DNA of 64,000 bases from an uncultured Nonlabens sp. (GTDB lineage: Bacteria; Bacteroidota; Bacteroidia; Flavobacteriales; Flavobacteriaceae), in assembly GCA_947491755.1 (NCBI GenBank), contig CANLKV010000001.1, positions 62,001-126,000 of the forward strand, in the 5' to 3' direction. The notes beneath the pieces were generated by a model. The model saw only the letters and a list, made by a program, of their open reading frames with translations. It had not been told where the DNA came from and did not search any database. The position numbers were made by a program, and so were the translations under genes. Positions 17,927-27,263 of this stretch are shown here, one piece after another; within the stretch, counting starts at the first letter, position 1; each line of letters starts with the position of its first letter.

Positions 17927-18108
17927 TTTAGGGAAATCGGCTTTATCAGTGCGGCCTATGGTAATTTTTGTGTTTTTGATCGCAGTAAATTTAGGGCTGC
18001 AAGTTACAAAGGTTTCCTGTGGTCACCTGCCTAAGATTTATTAAAACCATATGAGCTTTATTTGCTTAAAACAATTCTAATGACGCCTTACTGGTTTTAA
18101 TATGTGTC

Positions 18109-18124
18109 CGCTTTCGCGAAAGCG
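18109..18124. repeat. 16-bp iterated palindrome, perfect copy
   Basis: CGCTTTCGCGAAAGCG lies in the divergent intergenic region between the RimB-like gene and the DUF2071 gene. Confidence 0.85.
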
Positions 18125-18241
18125 AACTAATCCACAAGCATTTTATAAAACATCTATATCTATTGAGTCTATCGTCTTGTATGCACGCGATTGTCGATCA
18201 CTGTTAGCACCTATTTAACGTTAGTATATTCCTGTGACTGC

Positions 18242-18249
18242 TAGCTTTG
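18242..18249 (+). promoter_or_regulatory. Candidate -7 box very close to the DUF2071 start
   Basis: TAGCTTTG matches the TAnnTTTG box of Bacteroidota promoters. It ends only 4 bp before ATG 18254, so transcription would begin at or next to the start codon. No clear TTG -33 element was found at the right distance. Confidence 0.4.
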
Positions 18250-18253
18250 CGTT

Positions 18254-18952
18254 ATGTCATTTTTAACCTCAACATGGAGTTACCTGCCTTTTGCCAACTA
18301 TAAAGTTGACCCCAAATTGCTTATTCCATATGTCCCTAAAGGCACCCAGCTGGACCTGCACCATGGCGCCGCTTACATAAGTCTAGTAGGATTAAGGTTT
18401 GAAAATACCAGACTGCTGCGTTTTCCTGTTCCCTTTCACATTAACTTCAGCGAGATCAATTTGCGATTTTACGTGAAGCAGCCTGATAGCGGTCGTCGTG
18501 GTGTCGTTTTTATTAAAGAGATTGTGGACAAACCCATGATCACTCTAGTGGCAAACAAACTATATCATGAGCGTTACCAGACCATGCCTGTCACATTTGA
18601 TATGAACGAGAATCCTGAAAAAATCCAATTGACCTATCGCTGGAAACCTGTAAAATGGCAAGAATTTGGGCTAAGTTATCATCCCACACCACTAGCGATT
18701 ACAGGTGACAGCAACGAGCAGTTTATTTTGGAGCGCTACTTTGGTTATTCTGAATACGATAAAAAAACCACCTACGAATATGAGGTGCGGCATGCCAGCT
18801 GGGAGCATTTTAAAGTCATCGACTACGATATTAAAGTAGATTTTAAAGAAACTTACGGCGATGCTTTTGAGTTTTTAAACCACCAACAGCCAGAAAGTAT
18901 TATGATGGCAAGAGGCTCACGAATCTCTATTGAAAACAAACGAAAGCTCTAG
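18254..18952 (+). CDS. DUF2071 family protein (YqjF-like)
   Basis: A 232-aa protein matching the DUF2071 family: WSYLPFANYKVDP near the N terminus, HHGAAYISLVGLRF, and EINLRFYVK, then FIKEIVDKPMI. It has no signal peptide or membrane segment, so it is cytoplasmic. The family's biochemical role is unknown to me. It stands alone on the + strand and ends at a shared bidirectional terminator. Confidence 0.85.
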   Translation: MSFLTSTWSYLPFANYKVDPKLLIPYVPKGTQLDLHHGAAYISLVGLRFENTRLLRFPVPFHINFSEINLRFYVKQPDSGRRGVVFIKEIVDKPMITLVANKLYHERYQTMPVTFDMNENPEKIQLTYRWKPVKWQEFGLSYHPTPLAITGDSNEQFILERYFGYSEYDKKTTYEYEVRHASWEHFKVIDYDIKVDFKETYGDAFEFLNHQQPESIMMARGSRISIENKRKL

Positions 18953-18980
18953 CGGTTAACGCCTATTTTATAACTAAAAA

Positions 18981-19005
18981 AGCACCACAAATTGTGGTGC
19001 TTTTT
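18981..19005. terminator. Bidirectional terminator between convergent genes
   Basis: GCACCACAA and TTGTGGTGC pair around a single A, flanked by A5-6 on the left and T5 on the right. It can stop transcripts from both the DUF2071 gene and the outer-membrane gene on the opposite strand. Confidence 0.85.
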
Positions 19006-19024
19006 AATTGCAATTCAATAAAGT

Positions 19025-21754
19025 TTACAATTGATATTGTACTTGTAAGTAGATGTAGCGTGGCAACACAAAATTTTGATTGACACTCGTCGTGATCTGC
19101 CCAAAGCTTGCATTAACAATAGCCTCAGTATTTAATAAGTTAGTCGCCGCGAGCTGATATTCCCATTTAGAATCTGGTTGTTTATAAAACACTCTAGCTT
19201 CTAAAAAGTCAAAGTTTTGCGCGCCTGCATCTGCATCAAAGAGACTCAAATTATAATCTGCCTCTAGCCTTATTGCATCGCCTATTTGCCAGTCTGCATT
19301 GATATCAAATCGCTGTGTGGTAAATTGGTTTTCAAAAGTACCGTTGTCCGTATCTTGAAACTGTAAGCTGTACCTTATATCAAAGTTAACGCCTTTATCA
19401 AAGTTTGAACGAGCGCTAAGGGTATATGAGTGCTGCAAATTCTTTGATTCCTGGGTGATGTTATTGATAACGTTATTAAAGGTAGAATAGCTAGCGTTTG
19501 CACTTAAACCAGTCCTAATGTCGCCAAACTCTCGACTAAAACTACCGTTACCACTTATTACCTCTTGAGCAAAAGGAGAATTTATAGGTGCAGAAACCTG
19601 GTTGATCCCGTCAAGTTGTAAATTATTTTGAATAGCGTCACGTATCTTTGAATAATTAAGAGAACCAAAAATCGTAGTGTAATTAAACATATTAAAGTTA
19701 TTGTAGCGCAACGAGACCACGTCGTTTATTACTCCTTCTAATTGATTGTTACCACTACTTAAACGGTCAAAATTATTGAATACTAGGGCCTCTGCATAAT
19801 TATTTACGTCAGAGAATTGGAGCGTCTGACGGTAATCAAGATTAAGGCTTTCTGAGGATTTTAAATCAAATCTTACATTAACATCTGGTAAGATACGTGA
19901 CGTTGTAATTTCGTTAGTCAAGCCATTTTGTTGATCCTGGGTTGTGATATTATGGTAATGAAATCCTGGCGTGAAAGTGAATTTTCCGGTAATGATTTTA
20001 TAATGCAATCCAGCATACATATCTGTGTAGTCATAATCTACATCGTTGACTAGATCAGGGCTAGTTAAATTATTAGTAGAATTATCATTTAATACCTGGA
20101 ATATATTAGAGTTGTATTGCTGATTTGCTAGGACGGTACCTACTGTAAGATTAATGTTACTTATTTTATCAAGGATGTACCAGTAATCTAGTTTTGCATC
20201 TAGTCTTCTAGTATCAACAAGGTTGCTTTGATTGAGGTTGTAAGGATCTGCCTGTGTTAATCCTAGCGCTCCATTAAATGGTTCAGGATCCTGCTGGCCT
20301 CTTATATCTCTAATAGCGTTGTAAAAAGGATCTTCCTCTTGATCTATGTACTGTCCTTCAAAAGAAAAAATACTGCGATCGCCAGCAGTATAATACATAC
20401 TTAAATTATGATTCATCACTATAGGACGCTGCGCATTTAGTTGATCAATGTCTTCTACAATGTTATTAATCGTACCATCTGGCTGTATTTCTGCCCTTGC
20501 AGATACACGATCAGAAAATTGTTCTACATCTGTAATATTGAACTGACCGTTATAATCTAGGGTAAAATTATCATTAGGTTTATAATCTGCGCCTAATTTA
20601 AAAAGCGCCTGTTCATTACGTTGTCTTGAAAAAGTCTCTGACTCATCGATCAAACCAGAACCTATAAATTCTCTTCTAGAATCGGCACGGTCTTCTGTAT
20701 CGGTACTTGACACAATTACATATCCATTTATATCAAGGGACTCGCTAGCTTTGAAGGCACCGTTGAATGCGCCAAATCTACTCTCTATATTTACAGCTTG
20801 ATTTGCTGCGAATAAGGTAATTCCTTGATTTCCTGTGTCTGTTCCAATATTTGCACCAGCACCTCTGGTGTTGCTAAAATTGCGACCCGTAAATCTGGAA
20901 AAATCACGAAAAGAAAAGGCTGGTATACCTAGATTATTAAAATCTGTAAGAACATTTATCGATAATTCTGGGCTATAGTAAAAAGCCTTAGGCTTGATCT
21001 GATATCTGGCCTCATCGTTACCATAACCACCAGCGGCGGTAAGATCACCAAACCAGAAACGCTCCTTTCCTTCTTTTAATCGTATATTAATGGCTACTCT
21101 ATCCTGATCGTTTCCTATCCCTTTAAGTTGGCTTACATTATTAAAATTTTTGAGCACCTCAACTTTAGAAACAGCATCTGCAGGGATATTCTTTGTAGCT
21201 AGACGAGTATCTCCTTCAAAAAACTCCTTACCATTTATAAAAACCCGCTCAACATTCTGACCCTCCACCTGCACATCGCCATCGTCGTTAACTTCCATAC
21301 CTGGCAACTTTTTAAGCACATCTTCCAGCCTGCGCTCTGTGCCATTAGTAAAACTATCGCTATTGTAGACAATAGTATCTCCTTTTATAGTTACTGGCAT
21401 TTCATAAACCAAATTGATAGCGTCAAGTTGATCGGTCCCGTCCAGCATGATAAAATTCTTAACTAGATCTCCCTGGATTTTTTCAATCTTTTCTTCAACT
21501 GGTTTTAATCCTAGAAAGGATACTTTTAAAACATAGGTACTGTCTTGTTTAAGTCCGTTAAGTTGGTATTTCCCTTCGGTATTTGTGATACCAAAGGCAC
21601 CCATGGAATTGTTATATCCATAGGCAATTACATTTGCCATTGATAAAGGAACGCCCAGGCTGTCTACAACCGTACCGGTCACTTTGATATTTTGCGCTTG
21701 TAAAGTCATCGCTGCAAGCATAGCTGCGATAAGAGAAAGTAAGATCTTATTCAT
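19025..21754 (-). CDS. TonB-dependent-receptor-like outer-membrane beta-barrel protein
   Basis: A 909-aa outer-membrane protein with a signal peptide (ending MTLQAQ), a carboxypeptidase-like regulatory domain (KVTGTVVDSLGVPLSMANV), a plug-like domain (LEDVLKKLPGMEVNDDG, VERVFINGKEFFEGD) and a long C-terminal barrel ending in an aromatic-containing strand (YLQVQYQL). It resembles the Bacteroidota outer membrane beta-barrel family 3. It lies downstream of two GLPGLI-family genes on the same strand. The transported substrate is unknown, and import of a peptide or metal is only a guess. Confidence 0.85.
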   Translation of the reverse strand: MNKILLSLIAAMLAAMTLQAQNIKVTGTVVDSLGVPLSMANVIAYGYNNSMGAFGITNTEGKYQLNGLKQDSTYVLKVSFLGLKPVEEKIEKIQGDLVKNFIMLDGTDQLDAINLVYEMPVTIKGDTIVYNSDSFTNGTERRLEDVLKKLPGMEVNDDGDVQVEGQNVERVFINGKEFFEGDTRLATKNIPADAVSKVEVLKNFNNVSQLKGIGNDQDRVAINIRLKEGKERFWFGDLTAAGGYGNDEARYQIKPKAFYYSPELSINVLTDFNNLGIPAFSFRDFSRFTGRNFSNTRGAGANIGTDTGNQGITLFAANQAVNIESRFGAFNGAFKASESLDINGYVIVSSTDTEDRADSRREFIGSGLIDESETFSRQRNEQALFKLGADYKPNDNFTLDYNGQFNITDVEQFSDRVSARAEIQPDGTINNIVEDIDQLNAQRPIVMNHNLSMYYTAGDRSIFSFEGQYIDQEEDPFYNAIRDIRGQQDPEPFNGALGLTQADPYNLNQSNLVDTRRLDAKLDYWYILDKISNINLTVGTVLANQQYNSNIFQVLNDNSTNNLTSPDLVNDVDYDYTDMYAGLHYKIITGKFTFTPGFHYHNITTQDQQNGLTNEITTSRILPDVNVRFDLKSSESLNLDYRQTLQFSDVNNYAEALVFNNFDRLSSGNNQLEGVINDVVSLRYNNFNMFNYTTIFGSLNYSKIRDAIQNNLQLDGINQVSAPINSPFAQEVISGNGSFSREFGDIRTGLSANASYSTFNNVINNITQESKNLQHSYTLSARSNFDKGVNFDIRYSLQFQDTDNGTFENQFTTQRFDINADWQIGDAIRLEADYNLSLFDADAGAQNFDFLEARVFYKQPDSKWEYQLAATNLLNTEAIVNASFGQITTSVNQNFVLPRYIYLQVQYQL

Positions 21755-21770
21755 TGATTAGTGGGTATTA

Positions 21771-21797
21771 AAAAAGCGAGACCTTGTTGCCTCGCTC
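21771..21797 (-). terminator. Terminator between GLPGLI gene and outer-membrane gene
   Basis: AGCGAG and CTCGCT pair across a 10-nt loop. On the minus strand the stem is followed by six T. It may partly separate expression of the receptor from the GLPGLI genes, although the receptor gene starts only 17 bp further on. Confidence 0.55.
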
Positions 21798-21807
21798 CTA
21801 TAAGTAA

Positions 21808-22656
21808 TTAATTACGGCCTCTTCCGCGACCTCTGAAACGTTTTGCCATCTCCTCCATTTTTTGCTGGAAAGTGGTATTATAATCTTCTAGACCTATGAC
21901 ATCACCCTTAGTAGCTGGTTTAATTTCTTCTTGATCTTCTGGATTCAATACAATTTTTGAACATAACATGGTGGTGCCATTTGCATTAAGCTCTAGAATA
22001 AGCCCAGGCAAACCACCGTATTCTGCAGGGCCATGTTGTACTGGAATCTCTGGAGTAAACCATGCTGTTACCGTGATGGTATCATCTTTTTCAATCATGT
22101 CTAAAAGATTTCCTGTCTCGCCTTCTTCTTTTTTCTTTTCCTCGTCGCGCCCTCGTCTTCTAAAAGCGCTCATATCAAGCGCATCATTATTCTTTACAGC
22201 AGTTGCTTTAATCGCCGTATAGTTACCTATTTTACGTGATTCTCCGGTAATAACCCATTCCAGTTGTGGTAGATCATCTTTGACTAGAAAAGTTTTACCC
22301 ATCATATCGCGCTGCTCTGTAAAGGTGTTTGATGACATATCCTTGTATTTCTCACCGCCCATCGCTGTGCCCATAAAATTACCCCATCCACCGCCTTGTC
22401 CTGGAGCAGCTAGTTCGCGCTCTTCTTTCCATATAGACTCGTTGCGGTTAAAGATTAACACAAAGGTCTTTTCACTGGCTTTTTTTAAGTTTTCTTCAAT
22501 GCGCTTGCGCTGGTCTGGACTCAATTCTCTATTGCCTTCCATCCAGCTTTTATCGATACTGGATTTGGAGAAATAAGTAGCCTCTCCATAGAGGTCTTGT
22601 GCTGTTACCGCAATCATTGAGAAAAGAGTGGCGGTAATAAAAAAGATATTTTTCAT
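21808..22656 (-). CDS. GLPGLI family exported protein
   Basis: A 282-aa protein with the family signature GLPGLILEL inside EYGGLPGLILELNANG. The signal peptide is MKNIFFITATLFSMIAVTAQ. ATG 22656 is preferred to 22677 because the signal peptide begins there. Charged stretches occur in the middle (RRRGRDEEKKKEEGE) and at the end (RFRGRGRGRN). The family belongs to Bacteroidota and its function is unknown. It is the second of two paralogues placed before an outer-membrane barrel gene. Confidence 0.9.
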   Translation of the reverse strand: MKNIFFITATLFSMIAVTAQDLYGEATYFSKSSIDKSWMEGNRELSPDQRKRIEENLKKASEKTFVLIFNRNESIWKEERELAAPGQGGGWGNFMGTAMGGEKYKDMSSNTFTEQRDMMGKTFLVKDDLPQLEWVITGESRKIGNYTAIKATAVKNNDALDMSAFRRRGRDEEKKKEEGETGNLLDMIEKDDTITVTAWFTPEIPVQHGPAEYGGLPGLILELNANGTTMLCSKIVLNPEDQEEIKPATKGDVIGLEDYNTTFQQKMEEMAKRFRGRGRGRN

Positions 22657-22775
22657 GTCTAAGAGTTCATCGCACAATTTAAGAATGCGATCTTTAACTG
22701 CAATAAGACAGAAATACCATCTAATAGTTTCAAGAGGCTCTGTTTATTAACGTATTTATAACATAACTAGATCAG

Positions 22776-23657
22776 CTAGTCGCCGCCAAAACTTTCAATA
22801 ATAAAAGTAGAACCTCCATTTTTATCCATACGCTCCTGCATCTTTTTCTTTTGTAGTTCATCAAATTTTTCTTGACTGATCTTCTTTCCAGATCGAGGCT
22901 TTTTAATATCAAATCCCTTTTCTGGATTGATCTCAATTTTAGTACACAACAAGACTGTGTTTTTTTCTTTAACCTCTAGAATCAAACCAGGTAAACCGTG
23001 ATATTCTCCTGGACCATTGCTTATTGCGATTTCTGGTGTATACCAGGCGGTTATGGTTGGGTCCTCATCAGGAATTAATGCAAGTAGACTACCGTTATTT
23101 GCTTTTTCCTTATTTTCCTCTTCTTTTTTCAATTGCTCCTCGGTTTTCTCAGGTACGTAAATCGCTTTGTAACACGTATACTGTCCTATTTGCTTGGTTT
23201 CATTGACTAGCTGCCAGTTGTAAGTTACCATCTCCCCATTCACAAGAAACTCCTTTCCCATGATTTGATCTTCCTTATAGTATTTTCCTGCGGTAATGTC
23301 TTTATAAATAGTATTTGTAGAACCATTATTGACCATAAAGCTTACACTCATACCGCTTGCTGGTTTGGGTTTTGCTAACTCGACTACTTTTTCATACGTC
23401 GATTCTGAAGGTGTAAATTTCAATTCAAATTCTTGCTTGCTTCCTTCAGCCAGCGCTTTCCTCAACATTGCTCGCATTTCTGCCTGTCGTGGGTCCTTGA
23501 CTTCCTCTTTTGAGGTCGCCGTATCTTCTTTTACATCAAACTTGCTTTGAACGATGTAGCTGGCAATGGCTTTAAAATCCTTTTGGGCTTGTAATGAGTT
23601 CGCTTTCGCGAAAGCGATAAACACCACCACTGCGACAATCCATTTGTAATTTTTCAT
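22776..23657 (-). CDS. GLPGLI family exported protein
   Basis: A 293-aa paralogue of the downstream gene with EYHGLPGLILEVKEKN and TITAWYTPEI. The signal peptide (ending KANSLQAQ) contains a copy of the 16-bp palindrome, read as IAFAKANS. The middle is Lys/Glu-rich. It is the first gene of the GLPGLI-GLPGLI-barrel group and is likely periplasmic or outer-membrane associated. The function is unknown. Confidence 0.9.
   Translation of the reverse strand: MKNYKWIVAVVVFIAFAKANSLQAQKDFKAIASYIVQSKFDVKEDTATSKEEVKDPRQAEMRAMLRKALAEGSKQEFELKFTPSESTYEKVVELAKPKPASGMSVSFMVNNGSTNTIYKDITAGKYYKEDQIMGKEFLVNGEMVTYNWQLVNETKQIGQYTCYKAIYVPEKTEEQLKKEEENKEKANNGSLLALIPDEDPTITAWYTPEIAISNGPGEYHGLPGLILEVKEKNTVLLCTKIEINPEKGFDIKKPRSGKKISQEKFDELQKKKMQERMDKNGGSTFIIESFGGD
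23601..23616. repeat. 16-bp iterated palindrome, perfect copy
   Basis: CGCTTTCGCGAAAGCG encodes AFAKA within the signal peptide of the first GLPGLI protein. Confidence 0.85.
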
Positions 23658-23716
23658 AATTATATTCTTAATAATTTATAAGGTTGTGGAATTATAGGTA
23701 ATCTAGTGCTATTGTA

Positions 23717-23998
23717 CTACTCCACCACTTGAACCCCTTTCCAGAAGGCCACGTGCCCTTCTATTTCTTTAGCAGCATTTTTTGGGTTGGGGTAATACCA
23801 GGCAGCATCTGTATTAGTTTTGCCATCGACTTCTATCGTGTAATAACTGGCCGTGCCTTTCCATGGACAGCTTGTATTTTTATCACTTTCCTTGAAGAAT
23901 TGCTGGTTGATGGCAGATTTTGGAAAATAGTGATTGTTTTCTACGACTACAGTTTGATCACTTTGTGCAATGACTTTATTATTCCAAATGGCTTTCAT
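23717..23998 (-). CDS. DUF427 domain protein
   Basis: A 93-aa protein from ATG 23998 (MKAIWNNKVIAQSD). It matches DUF427: VVVENNHYFP, SCPWKGTASYYTI and AAWYYPNPKNAAKEIEGHVAFWKG. It is small and cytoplasmic, with a single beta-tent-like domain and unknown activity. It lies 54 bp upstream of egtD on the same strand's map but after it in transcription order, and may be co-transcribed. Confidence 0.88.
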   Translation of the reverse strand: MKAIWNNKVIAQSDQTVVVENNHYFPKSAINQQFFKESDKNTSCPWKGTASYYTIEVDGKTNTDAAWYYPNPKNAAKEIEGHVAFWKGVQVVE

Positions 23999-24051
23999 AA
24001 ACTTAAATTTTGAGTTTAGAAACAAGACTTGAGTCTCTATAACCCACTAAT

Positions 24052-25017
24052 TTAAGCTTTTACTTTGAATATGTAGTTTTTAAAATACTGCTTGTCATCA
24101 GTATAACTTTTTGTGATCTGTAAGCCTGCCGTAGTAGCGAGCCACTCCACAGTATTGTCGTCATATTTTTGAGAGATCTCTGTATGAATGGTCTCCCATT
24201 GATCAAATGAAACCTCCATTTGTAGCGCTTTTATAGTTACAGTGCACGCCTGTGTGGCTATCAGATAGCTGGCTGCTGTGCCTGTTTCTGGATTGTAGGC
24301 CTCCCAGTGTTCAAACAGGTCCACAGGGAAGTTTGCATCCATCTCTTTATTGACACGGTGCAATAGATTGCGGTTAAATTCTTGAGTCACCCCTTGACTA
24401 TCTGAGTAGGCATTCTGTATGGTTAATGGATTTTTCTTCTGGTCAAACCCCATAAAAAGTATATCATCCTTACCCATGACATCCTTTAATTGTGTCAAAA
24501 AATCGATAGCGTCTGGATGTTGTAGGTTGCCTATGTTAGAGCCTAAAACAAGGATTACTTTAGGTCTCTTATTATAAGCCGCCAGTTCTTTTAACACGGC
24601 AAAGTAGGTGCCTTGTTCTCCTTGCACATGGAGTGTAGGAAAACTGTTTTTTAAAGATGCTGATAATTCATTAATTGAACTCTGGCTTATATCGATGGGC
24701 TTGTAGATAAAATCGACTTGATTTTCAATCAATTCTTTCAACAACACCTTGGTTTTTTTACCGTCGCCCGCACCTAATTCTATCAGATCAAAACCACCAG
24801 GCGCTTGAAACAATTGACGCAAGTCTATCTTGTGATTATCGATAATATTATATTCCGACTGTGTTAGGTAATATTCTGGCAGCTCCATGATTTGTTGGAA
24901 TAGCTTATCACCCTTATCGTCATAAATATATTTTGAACTCAAGTATTTTGGGAAGTTTGTTAACCCCTCTTTTACGTGATTTTCAAATTCTTTCTGGAAA
25001 GTTTCTTGTTTTGTCAT
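24052..25017 (-). CDS. egtD: L-histidine N-alpha-methyltransferase (EgtD-like)
   Basis: A 321-aa SAM-dependent methyltransferase from ATG 25017. Visible features are the N-terminal KYIYDDKGDKLFQQI, the substrate region LPEYYLTQSEYNII, and the SAM motif LIELGAGDGKKT, then LVLGSNIGN. EgtD trimethylates histidine to hercynine, the first step of ergothioneine synthesis. Its ATG overlaps the egtB stop (ATGA), so the two are translationally coupled. An ovothiol or other thiohistidine product is less likely. Confidence 0.9.
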   Translation of the reverse strand: MTKQETFQKEFENHVKEGLTNFPKYLSSKYIYDDKGDKLFQQIMELPEYYLTQSEYNIIDNHKIDLRQLFQAPGGFDLIELGAGDGKKTKVLLKELIENQVDFIYKPIDISQSSINELSASLKNSFPTLHVQGEQGTYFAVLKELAAYNKRPKVILVLGSNIGNLQHPDAIDFLTQLKDVMGKDDILFMGFDQKKNPLTIQNAYSDSQGVTQEFNRNLLHRVNKEMDANFPVDLFEHWEAYNPETGTAASYLIATQACTVTIKALQMEVSFDQWETIHTEISQKYDDNTVEWLATTAGLQITKSYTDDKQYFKNYIFKVKA

Positions 25018-26177
25018 ATTGATTTTGCTAGGCGCAAACCTGTAAACTGCCATCTTAAATGAGGATGGAAAAAGTTGCGATAGGTGGGTCTGGCATGATT
25101 TGCAGCTGTTGCAATACTGGCACCTCGCAACACCTTTTGATTTACCATAAATTTACCATTATACTCTCCTAGAGCACCATCTGGTTTTTTATAATTAGGA
25201 TAAGGCAAGTAGGCACTCTCTGTCCACTCCCATCGATTACCCCAGTCAAACTGTGATTGTGCTATTTCCCATTCAAACTCTGTAGGCAATCGCAATCCTT
25301 TCCATTGCGCAAAGGCAAAAGCTTCATAATAAGAAATGTGCGTTACCGCTGCATCTGGATCCAGTGCTACAGTTCCAGACAGTGTGTATTGTATCCATCC
25401 CTCATTTTGCTTGGACCAATACATGGGCGCTTCAATCGCATTTTTTTGTACCCAGTCCCAGCCTTCTGTGTGCCATAGTAAAGCATTATTATAACCACCG
25501 TCATCAATAAATTCTATCCATTCGCCCTGTGTTACCAGTTTTCTAGAAATAGCAAATGATTCTGCAAAGACTCGATGTCTAGGTGTTTCATTGTCATAAC
25601 AAAAAGTAGTCGACTCATGTCCTATATGATAGACCCCAGCTTCTATATGAATCCAGTCAGCTGGATGGCTTTCGACTAATATTTCTTTAAATTCCTTATC
25701 ATATACTGGCTGTAAAGGATTGTTCCCTAGAATGTATTTGATATCTGTAAGCAGTAGTTCCTGGTGTTGTTTTTCATGATGAATCCCTATTTCTAGAATA
25801 GGCTGTATCTCACTAGATATATCATATTCCAGCAATCGCAGCATGGCTTGTGTTACATAGGATCGATATTCATAAATAGCAGCCACACTGGGTCTGGACA
25901 AATTGCCGCGATCAGTGCGTACAACTCGATCGCCCATGCTTTCGTAATAACTATTAAAAACATAGGCAAAACGATCATCATATCTGTTATATCCTTGCAG
26001 ATAGGGAACGAGTAAAAACTCTTCAAAAAACCAGGTAGTATGTCCCAGATGCCATTTAGGTGGTGATACGTCAACAATGGGCTGCACGACATAGTCTTCC
26101 GTTGCTAGTGGTTGACAGATAACCTCTGTATGGTTTCTAGTATCAATAAATAATTGTTGTAGTGGCTGTTGCTGCAT
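25014..26177 (-). CDS. egtB: EgtB-like iron-dependent sulfoxide synthase
   Basis: A 387-aa protein from ATG 26177. The N-terminal DinB-like domain has the iron ligands in WHLGH and HHEKQHQE. The C-terminal FGE-sulfatase-type domain shows IGHESTTFCYDNETPRH, LRLPTEFEWE and HPHLRWQFTGLRLA. EgtB joins hercynine to a cysteine-type thiol with O2 to form the sulfoxide precursor of ergothioneine. The gene is coupled to egtD. The C-S lyase (EgtE-like) is not adjacent. Whether the thiol donor is gamma-glutamylcysteine or cysteine cannot be told. Confidence 0.9.
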   Translation of the reverse strand: MQQQPLQQLFIDTRNHTEVICQPLATEDYVVQPIVDVSPPKWHLGHTTWFFEEFLLVPYLQGYNRYDDRFAYVFNSYYESMGDRVVRTDRGNLSRPSVAAIYEYRSYVTQAMLRLLEYDISSEIQPILEIGIHHEKQHQELLLTDIKYILGNNPLQPVYDKEFKEILVESHPADWIHIEAGVYHIGHESTTFCYDNETPRHRVFAESFAISRKLVTQGEWIEFIDDGGYNNALLWHTEGWDWVQKNAIEAPMYWSKQNEGWIQYTLSGTVALDPDAAVTHISYYEAFAFAQWKGLRLPTEFEWEIAQSQFDWGNRWEWTESAYLPYPNYKKPDGALGEYNGKFMVNQKVLRGASIATAANHARPTYRNFFHPHLRWQFTGLRLAKSI

Positions 26178-26273
26178 GCTTCTCAAATTTAATAGAAATC
26201 CTATGAATGAAAATTCACAGAATCGTTAAGCTCTAGTTAAACAGCCCTTACCTACAGGGCAGTTGTTGGTTTT

Positions 26274-26289
26274 CGCTTTCGCGAAAGCG
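26274..26289. repeat. 16-bp iterated palindrome, perfect copy
   Basis: CGCTTTCGCGAAAGCG lies between egtB and thyA, just after the thyA stop in transcription direction. Confidence 0.85.
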
Positions 26290-26318
26290 TACTTCCATCA
26301 ACTAATAATAACTAGAAT

Positions 26319-27143
26319 CTACACAGCAACGGGTGCCTTAATAGCTGGGTGCGGATCATAACCCACCAGGGTAAAATCCTCATAATCAAACTCGAACAAG
26401 TCCGTTATCTTTGGATTTAAACGCATCTCTGGCAGGGGTTTGAAATCTCTAGAAAGCTGCAAATCGATTTGCTCACGGTGATTGTTGTAAATATGTACAT
26501 CGCCGAAGGTGTGGACAAACTCACCATACTCTAGACCGCATACTTGCGCCATCATCATGGTAAGCAAAGCATAGCTCGCTATGTTAAAAGGAACGCCCAG
26601 AAATACATCGGCACTACGTTGATAAAGTTGACAACTCAATTTACCATCATTGACATAAAATTGGAAGAAAGCATGACATGGCGGCAAGGCCGCTTTGCCT
26701 TGAGCCACATTATCTGCAAAAGACTTGCTTGTATCTGGCATGACACTAGGGTTCCAAGCGGTTACCATCATGCGGCGGCTGTTAGGATTTGTTTTTATCG
26801 TATGTAAGACCTCTTTTATTTGATCTACTCCCTCACTATTCCAATTGCGCCACTGGTGACCATATACTGGCCCTAGATCTCCATTATCGTCAGCCCATTC
26901 ATTCCATATGCGCACACCATTCTCCTGGAGGTATTTGATATTTGTGTCGCCTTTAAGCAACCACAATAGTTCATAAATAATACTTTTAAGGTGTACCTTT
27001 TTTGTCGTGACAAGTGGAAAACCGTCCTGCAAATCAAATCGCATTTGATAGCCGAAAACGCTGCGCGTCCCAGTACCGGTGCGATCTCCTTTATCATTGC
27101 CGTGCTCGATAATATGTTTCAATAGGTCATGATACTGTTTCAT
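26319..27143 (-). CDS. thyA: Thymidylate synthase
   Basis: A 274-aa ThyA that methylates dUMP to dTMP with methylene-THF. The N terminus is [12 protein letters not shown] with [11 protein letters not shown]. The catalytic cysteine is in [13 protein letters not shown], and [18 protein letters not shown] and [13 protein letters not shown] complete the family pattern. The length is normal. No dihydrofolate reductase gene lies next to it here. Confidence 0.97.
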   Translation of the reverse strand: MKQYHDLLKHIIEHGNDKGDRTGTGTRSVFGYQMRFDLQDGFPLVTTKKVHLKSIIYELLWLLKGDTNIKYLQENGVRIWNEWADDNGDLGPVYGHQWRNWNSEGVDQIKEVLHTIKTNPNSRRMMVTAWNPSVMPDTSKSFADNVAQGKAALPPCHAFFQFYVNDGKLSCQLYQRSADVFLGVPFNIASYALLTMMMAQVCGLEYGEFVHTFGDVHIYNNHREQIDLQLSRDFKPLPEMRLNPKITDLFEFDYEDFTLVGYDPHPAIKAPVAV

Positions 27144-27187
27144 AAACGGTAATTTACTCGTGTAATGCTAGTTTTGATTTTGAAAAA

Positions 27188-27215
27188 TAAGCATTGCTGT
27201 TTAAAAACAATGCTA
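27188..27215 (-). terminator. Terminator after the 27264-27644 gene
   Basis: AGCATTG and CAATGCT pair across an 11-nt loop and are followed on the minus strand by TATTTTTC. It lies between the unknown small gene and thyA. Confidence 0.6.
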
Positions 27216-27263
27216 GCTATTGATCTAATTTGATCAGCACGATGTGTATTAGGTTAAGAAACG

